Part shown: positions 57,430 to 64,000 of the stretch, piece by piece
Layout of the letters: each line of letters starts with the position of its first letter
Position numbering within the stretch: the first letter of the stretch is position 1
Translations under genes and position numbers: made by a program
The notes under the pieces: model-generated
Databases searched by the model: none
Told to the model about the DNA's origin: nothing
Seen by the model: only the letters and a program-made list of their open reading frames with translations
Assembly: GCA_034359265.1 (NCBI GenBank)
Contig: CP136891.1
Span: forward strand, 85,330,001-85,394,000
Direction of reading: 5' to 3'
Source of the DNA: Canna indica
Taxonomy: Eukaryota; Streptophyta; Magnoliopsida; Zingiberales; Cannaceae
DNA: 64,000 nt

Positions 57430-58650
57430 TGCTATATTTATATAGAAGACTGTTATGAGGAGACAAATAATTTGAGCTGTGGACGTTGTTGTATGCCTTG
57501 TTGATATGATGCGTCTTGTTGAAAATCATTTGGCCTTGCACCATAGGCGAGGTTTGGATGATCCCTCTATCATGGGTTGTAAGTTTGGTCGTAAGGATCA
57601 TACTTCAAGAGCATTGGCTTATTTTGGGGAGTCCTCTTGTAGTATAGCGGCACAAATACCACGTGCTTTCATTTGTTGATTGTTTCTTGCAATTAAGTTA
57701 TGGACTATCGAGGTTAGGTAATAAATTTTTAATTACACTGTAGATAGACTTACCTTGTGGACCCTCTTTGGCGGTTCTTGGTGGAAACCTAACTGCTGAG
57801 TGTTGGTCGTCATGATGGATATTAATTCCATAACGGCTTGCTGGGTTTTGTTGACAATGGCTCCTCCGCTTGTCGCGTCCATTATTCTTCTCTCAATGGA
57901 CAACAAACTCTCGTAAAAGTATTGAATTAGGAACTGCTCTGAAATGTCGTGTTGTAGACGACTTGCACTGAGTTTGCTTCAATCGTTCCCAATACTCATC
58001 AAGATTTTTTGCATATTTTTGTTTGATTCCACACATTTTCCTTCTTATTCCAGTGGCTCGTGAGGCGGGGAAGTACTTGTTTGGGAGCAATCTTAGCATG
58101 TCCTCCCATGTGGTTATCGAACATGGAGGTAAATAAAACAATCAATCTTTGACCGTGTCGACCAATGGGAAGGGATAAACACATAATTTAATTTGCACTT
58201 CAGATATACCTCGTGGTTTCAAACTAGAGCAAACAACACGAAACACCTTCAAGTGTTTGTGTGGATCTTCATTTTCTAGACCACGAAAAGTAATAAATAA
58301 ATGAATTAATCCAAAATTTAACTCAAATGGTACCTCTAAAATTTGATAGGTAATGCATAAAGAATGTTGATTTAGAAGTGCAGAGGCCATCTCCCTTAGA
58401 GTTTGGTCGTTGTTGGCCATCTCGAATGCTTGCGAAGAAGTGGATGCTACAACTTGACCTTTTTGGTATTGAATATCATTTCTTAAGCCTTTGATGGTTC
58501 TTTCGATTTCGGAGTCGTAACAGAGTTCACCAGTTGGGTCAGATGTGCTATAATTGAGATTTTGATCAGCACAGTTAGGATTTTTTTGAAAATCAAATCC
58601 CGTCAAAGATAGAGAAAAATGATTAGCACCAATCCCCGACAATGGCGCCA
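57430..58650 (-). pseudogene. Ty3/gypsy gag remnant with primer-binding site
   Basis: Minus-strand frames carry a plant gypsy gag: the frame at 58669-58142 has FRGLENEDPHKHLKVFRVVC and PRGISEVQIKLCVYPF, then after a frameshift or gap (near 58141) ITTWEDMLRLLPNKYFPASRATGIRRK and LDEYWERLKQ, and further decayed matches (an ASGGA-like and a DHPNL-like stretch) down to about 57430. At 58632-58650 the minus strand reads TGGCGCCATTGTCGGGGAT, the primer-site sequence common in Tat/Athila-type gypsy elements. Frameshifts and stops kill the gene; protease, RT and integrase are missing. Confidence 0.85.
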
Positions 58651-58656
58651 AAATTT

Positions 58657-59980
58657 GCATGTCGAACACACCAAAAATAAATCATACTTTCTTGGTTTGC
58701 AGCCGCGATGAGTAAGGTCGAATCCGTAGGGGTTGGTTAGTTTTTAATTCAATAAAATAATAATTGATTGTGAATAAAAATGGGGGGTTTTGTGCGTAGG
58801 TGTAGAAATAAAAAATCATAAATTAAATAGGAGAAAAATCGATGTAAAATACTCCAGTCAATGGCTTGTTCTCAAATCAGGTTGTGGGGTTGATCACGAG
58901 TTTGAAATGAGTTTTAACTCATTCAACTAGATGATATGAACTAGATCTAACCACTTGCATCAATCTTGCAAATTATCTTGATGGGTTGAACATCAACTCA
59001 CACCAACTTGCTTTTTGGCTGCAGATTTGAACAACAATATGTGATCCAAGACCCGAGTGCAACTCGGCCATCAAATAAGCACGAGTAGTTTGGATCAGAA
59101 ATCAAGTTGAAATCGTGCGTAGTCTTCAAGAAATAGATTGAATAGCAATCTAAATGTTGGTAACCGACCAACTATCGTTGTAAAACTTGAGAACAACTCG
59201 ATGATAAAATAACGATAATTAAAATTTTTAAAGATTAGCGAGAAAGAAGAAGTGCATCAATTAAAAGAAACCTCACAATTTAGCAGCCAAACTTGGAAAA
59301 TTGCTTTTGACTAGAAAAGAAGACTTATGCGCACATGGTAGTGAACGTCAGGCCGCGAGTCTTCTACAAAATTTTCTCCACCAAAATTGAGAGTCTAAAC
59401 TACGTAATGAAAGCTAACGAATAAGTAGAAAGAAGATGCCTTGAGCCATAAATAAGGGTCCCTTTTATAGGGAAAATTTCTTAAACAAGAAAATTTAAGA
59501 AATGAATGCTTAATTACAAGAAAGCAAAATAATACTCAAATTCTTCATAATAGTGGCTGACCACTCTTTCATCAAAATAGAGATCTTCAAGTTGTCATTT
59601 GCTAACAGATGTGCCGCCCATTTCATAGTGCGAAGATTTGATTCTTTCTTGATAAATACGTCTACACTTTTACTTTGGAAATTTAGAAAGTTTGTGATTA
59701 ATATTGAGAATTCGAAAAATATTATTGAATTTTTTTCAATATTTTGCAATCAATGTTGGGAATCATGTGAAAGTTTTTTAATTCCGTATTCAAATGTGTT
59801 CATACTAGACTTGCGTCACCTTACTTCCATGAATTGATCTAAATTGACTTACAAGAAATATTTGAATTCGTGATTAAATTTTACCACAAAAATATAAAAT
59901 AAGCTAAATGACATAAAATAAGTAATATTTAATTAAGATAAATCATGAAATTATACTACCAAGGATGATAATTTCTACAT
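58657..59980 (-). mobile_element. Probable 5' LTR of the gypsy fragment
   Basis: The DNA next to the primer site, read on the minus strand, begins TGTAGAAATTATC (at 59980) and ends GACATGCA (at about 58657), a TG...CA structure of about 1.3 kb with no gene. Its second copy is missing, so the ends are inferred from the TG/CA ends and the position of the primer site only. Confidence 0.55.
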
Positions 59981-60049
59981 GTTGCATTGAGTAGGTAATT
60001 TTTGTTATGTTATTTGCATTAAGTTCATTGTATTGTTAATTGGACAATC

Positions 60050-60542
60050 ATATTTGTAGAAAACCGAGGAACCAAAATCAAACTAATATACTTTTGCTTA
60101 TATTTGTTAAATATTTAATTGCTTTTAGTATGGTCTATTTAATTTTTTTGTTTGGATCCAAGTAATGAAATATACATATGATTGTATATATATTAATGAT
60201 ATAATCATAACTTAATTATTATGACTATTATTTTTTAAAAAAATTACTATTTTTTATATATCAAGATTTTTAATTTTATTACCCTTAATTTTTTATGCTT
60301 AATTGTGAAAAAAATATAGTTGAGCTTTATATGCTATAATTTATTTTTTTTATCATATTACATTATGATTATACCACGATAGTTCTAACCCGTTAATATT
60401 ATATTATCAATAAATTTTATACGCCGGTAGTATGCTATAAAAGTTATTCCTTTCTATCATATTACGTTATAATTATATTGACGGTAGTTCTAATTCGTCA
60501 ATACTATATTGTCAATAAATTTAATACTATACTAAATAAGTA
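60050..60542. repeat. Direct repeat, right copy, flanking the gypsy fragment
   Basis: Second copy of 56985-57428. Its 3' part is itself duplicated: about 100 bp (TATCATATTACATTATGATTATA...CAATAAATTTTATAC) recurs at about 60455-60530 with substitutions. Two shorter GTTAAGTTCGTTG...GCGGGTAATTTT units follow at 60556-60650. Confidence 0.7.
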
Positions 60543-60939
60543 TACGGTATTTATGTTAAGTTCGTTGCATGACGCGGGTAATTTTTTAGTTTGTTGCGAC
60601 ATTTCCGTTAAGTTCGTTGTATTGCGCGGGTAATTTTCTAAATTGTTAAAATAAAAACAAAAAAAATGGTTAAAACTAGAATATGTGTTCCTTTTTTTTT
60701 TCTTTAGCGCAAAAAAAGCGTCGTTTAACGTCCCCAAATATTCTTCCCCAGAATCCTCTCATCCGACGCGTCACTTTGCCAGGATTCCCTACAGGTGTGT
60801 CCCACAGACAAGTGTGTCCCACTTCAGGTTCTGTAGTCTGTAGTAATAGCAACAGCGAGTCCTTGCGCTCCCCCTCTCTCCCAAGCGAACGGCGGCGACC
60901 CTCGACGCGCTGACGTTAGCCCCCTCTTCCTCCTCTTCC

Positions 60940-60947
60940 TATATAAA
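60940..60947 (+). promoter_or_regulatory. TATA box of PICKLE
   Basis: TATATAAA about 240 bp upstream of the ATG, followed by a CT-rich leader with the GC-rich 5' UTR typical of the gene. Confidence 0.65.
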
Positions 60948-61188
60948 CCCTCCCCGACACCGCTGCGGACCTCTGTTTCTCCCTCATTCCCGTCGCCGCC
61001 TCCGCCACCGCCCTCGTGGTCGCTTCCTTGCATTTGCTGGCGTCCTAGGGTTTCTGGGTCGGAGAAGGAAGGGGAGAGAGCAAGGTGGTCCGAAGCCCTA
61101 GTGTCCTGATCCCGTAAGCTTGGGGCAGGTGGCGTTCTAGGGTTTGTTTTACCTCGTGTCGCGGTGGGTTTGAAGAGGACATTCGGGG

Positions 61189-62851
61189 ATGAGTAGCTTG
61201 GTAGAGAGGCTCCGGGTGAGGTCCGACAAGCGGCCTCTCTACACACTCGATGAGTCCGATGATGATGATTTCCTTATCAGTAGGATGGTAAAGAGAAAGC
61301 AGGAGGAGAAGCCGGCGGAGAAGATTCAGAGGGAAGATGCGGTATGGCTCCCTTGATGCTCATTTTGTTTGTCATGTTCACTCGATCCTTTGGATGATCT
61401 TGGCTATGTACCATTAATGGGTTACATTTGTTGTGTATCTTCTAGGTTTAGTTTTTGAATATAACCTAAAAATTTACAGCATATTTTACTGGTTTCGTTA
61501 CCTACATTTCGAGCCACGGAAACACCCCCTATCTGCAAAAGCAGGAAGGCTGCGCATATCAACTCTCCCCAGAGCCACAAAAGTGGGATTACTTCGTGCA
61601 CTCGGTCACCTTTTTTTTTGTCACCTACATTTCACCGTTAGCTGGGCTTATTTTTGACAGCTGGTGGAGCTCTTCATTCTGATCACATCCTTCTCATCAC
61701 GAGAATCGAACACCAACAGTGGGTCAACTACATGGATCCTTCCCCGCCATTGATCTCTCTGGAAGACCAAATCCCTACTACTATTCCGTTGCTACTCCAA
61801 TATTTTTTTTTGGGTACCAAAGTGGGACAAAACACCAATTTTCTTATGCGAAAAAGTTTTCACTGAAATCTTATAAACAATGAAAGAAAATAATAAATAT
61901 AAAGATATATTGAATATGTAAATTTCTATGATTTAGCATTTTCAAAATTGCTGCAGAAGATAATTATGTTAAATTGACAATTTATATTTATGAAATAGAA
62001 ATGATCATAGTTGTATTTCAGCATAGACTCTGCAATTTCTGCAATATTTCAGAATTAAGGATATAAATTTTAAAATTAGAAGCTTCTTTATTATACTGTG
62101 ATTGACATAATAGTTTTTTCTTGGCAGAAAGAAGACGCATGCCAATCGTGCGGAACCAGTGGAAATCTCATTCCCTGTACTACTTGTACCTATGCTTTTC
62201 ATAAAGGATGCTTGTACCCTACATCCAGAGCAGCTTTGGGTGATGAATGGAGCTGTCCTGAATGTGTATGTTTTAATTTCAATCACTGTCTTATTTATTA
62301 ATCGGTTATTTCTTGACTATTGTTTGAAGGCTATTGTGTTTTTTTTAGGTGAGCCCTCTAACAGAAATTGAAAAGATTTTAGATTGTGAAATGCGTCCGA
62401 CAGTAGTGGATAAGAATGATTCTTCAAAGCCTTCTTCAAATCAGATGAAAGTCAAACAATATCTTGTCAAATGGAAGGGATTTTCATACCTTCACTCCAC
62501 TTGGTATTTTATATTAGCTCTCAGCTTCATATTAAATGATAGCCTTTTCCTTAACCCTTTCATCAAAGGATTTATTACATTATTAACTGATCTATCTTCT
62601 TTCCAAACAAATCTATTTCACTTAATTTCTTGTTGTAATATTATTTTATATTTGATCATAATAAACATGCAGTAATTTCTCTTAATCAGGGTTCCTGAGA
62701 AAGAATTTCTCAAAGCTTCCAAGACTCACCCCCGATTGAAGAGCAGGTTAAATAACTTCCACAAGCAATTGGAATCTATGAATAACTCAGATGATGATTG
62801 GGTTGCTATTCGACCTGAATGGACCACTGTTGATAGAGTTATTGCTAGCAG
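61189..62851 (+). CDS. PKL: PICKLE, CHD3-type chromatin remodeling ATPase (5' part)
   Basis: Nuclear CHD3 remodeler that represses embryonic traits and affects H3K27me3. Four exons are in the window: 61189-61341, 62128-62265, 62349-62503 and 62690-62851, giving about 202 residues in frame. Exon 1 starts MSSLVERLRVRSDKRPLY with an acidic stretch. Exon 2 is the PHD finger (residues about 56-97: CQSC, CTTC, H, C, CPEC; a C4HC3 pattern). Exons 3 and 4 begin the chromodomain pair (KQYLVKWKGFSYLHSTWVPE). The last exon ends at AGCAG|GTTGAT and the following intron runs beyond the window, so helicase and C-terminal domains lie outside. A 5'-fragment paralogue sits at 55115. Confidence 0.94.
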
Positions 62852-63233
62852 GTTGATGATCAAATATCTCAGATTATTTAGCTTCATATTCATTGATTAT
62901 GTACATTTATCAAGCTGAATGTTTCAGTCGTGGAATTATTTAGGTTAACTGAGATAGGTTGTTGTTGAGTTCATAATAGTAAACCTCTTGTCGCAGCAAA
63001 AACCATTTTATTTACACGTTTGAGCTTCTGCTGCTACCACCCACTTATCCACACATCATCACCACTGGTAGAAATTCTCTTTTGGTTGACTGAATAGTCA
63101 TTTAGAAAACTTGAGCCCCATCAATCTATTTCATTTTTGGTGGTTATTTGGTTGTCTAGGTTCTTTTCTGAATTTGGTGACTCTATGCAGATTTCTTGAA
63201 ATTTCTTTCTGACAGTAGCTTGTTGGGCTTGTA

Positions 63234-63355
63234 TCAACAAATTGTACAACATCGTAGCAAGTCTATGATTCTGTTTGGTTATATGGGCTGGAATTCAACA
63301 AATTGTACAACATAGTAGCAGGTCTTTGATTCTGTTTGGTTATATGGGCTAAAAT
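63234..63355 (+). repeat. 61-bp tandem duplication in PICKLE intron 4
   Basis: TCAACAAATTGTACAACAT...TTATATGGGCT appears twice (63234-63294 and 63295-63355) with about five substitutions. Intronic, no coding role. Confidence 0.9.
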
Positions 63356-63760
63356 TCTAATTTCATCTATGGTTCTGTTGCCGGTGTAGTTTATGTTTTT
63401 CTTTTGTTTCTAGGTTGTTTTTATTTCTTGTAAGCTTTCTTGCGTTCTCGTCTCCACTTTCTTTTTGCTCTTTGTAATTCATCTTTTTGTATACGACAAG
63501 GTCACAAGAGCCATTTTGTATAAATCTAGTAAATCTCAGGTGTTTCCTTTTTCTCCTCTAATAGTTTCCGGAAATAGTTTAAACCATTATATTCATGTGT
63601 AGTACAAGGCTGAACATTTAGCATTTATTGTTATTTTTCTGAAATAATTTTGACCATATGTAGGATAATTTTATTCCTAGTAGAGTAGGTCAGTGAGCAT
63701 CTGTATCAAAATTCTAGACAGGGAAGTTAATTCAAATAGAGATGTCACAAAATAGAGAAA

Positions 63761-64000
63761 ATTAATGAATCTAACCCAAACTTGGGTTGGGATTTTGTAT
63801 ATTTTTTAATTTTCAACTGCTGACTTGTGTATATGAGTATTAAAAATTAATATATTAGTTGCCAATCAGGATGCCACATCATCAATTAAAGGTTTCATTA
63901 ACGACGGGATATAATTGGTATTAATTCAAAACTTCAGTTGCAAATTAAAAACTGGGTTAGATTCGTTAATTTCGCTATAGTTTAGGTTAGATTCATTAAT
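63761..64000. mobile_element. Candidate MITE at the window end, in PICKLE intron 4
   Basis: ATTAATGAATCTAACC at about 63761-63777 and its complement GGTTAGATTCATTAAT at the last bases form an inverted pair about 240 bp apart; a second GGTTAGATTCGTTAAT lies just inside. The right flank is cut by the window, so no target duplication can be checked. Confidence 0.5.

Noticed and set aside
60824..61246. 140-codon minus-strand ORF over the PICKLE leader
   Set aside because: Low-complexity Gly/Glu/Pro-rich antisense of a GC-rich 5' UTR and exon 1.

Overview
This is plant nuclear DNA: split genes with GT-AG introns, large AT-rich intergenic spacers and many class I and II transposable elements. Gene content (UTP20, PICKLE, DUF1677, a GPI-anchored lipid-transfer protein, an SMP-type LEA protein) is that of a flowering plant. 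The very GC-rich intronless GNAT and DUF1677 genes and the GC-rich LEA gene, next to AT-rich multi-exon genes, lean towards a monocot; I cannot name the species.

Layout. 1-1.2 kb: 3' half of a type I inositol polyphosphate 5-phosphatase gene. 1.2-5.1 kb: no gene, one hAT-like MITE. 5.1-5.8 kb: decayed 3' end of a LINE. 5.9-17.2 kb: a tandem duplication of a roughly 3.05-kb gene-free unit, each copy later hit by different transposons (Harbinger-like MITE in the first; a 4.2-kb CACTA element and a SINE in the second). The CACTA element keeps an apparently intact five-exon TnpA-like gene but only the tail of TnpD. 17.8-18.3 kb: hAT MITE with a perfect 8-bp target duplication, just upstream of the next gene. 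18.5-38.5 kb: complete UTP20 gene, 31 exons joining in frame to 2,713 residues, with transposons in several introns. 38.8-39.8 kb: convergent GPI-anchored LTP gene on the minus strand. 40.8-42.4 kb: GNAT pseudogene split by a mixed-orientation array of TRIM LTRs. 43.3-43.9 kb: intact GNAT paralogue. 46.1-47.3 kb: nested hAT/TRIM cluster. 48.1-51.6 kb: two related MITEs around a DUF1677 gene. 53.0-53.8 kb: two-exon SMP/LEA gene. 55.1 kb: orphan first exon resembling PICKLE. 57.4-60.0 kb: truncated Ty3/gypsy fragment (gag, PBS, LTR) between direct repeats. 61.2 kb to the end: 5' part of PICKLE (CHD3 remodeler), running off the window.

The protein-coding genes are ordinary single genes with no operon-like link: ribosome biogenesis (UTP20), chromatin (PICKLE), phosphoinositide or inositol phosphate turnover, cell-surface lipid transfer, desiccation protection. 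The unusual content is in the repeats: a duplicated segment that is its own empty-site control, a TRIM array with LTRs in both orientations, and several nested insertions. I found no CRISPR array, no tRNA or rRNA gene and no convincing new gene system.
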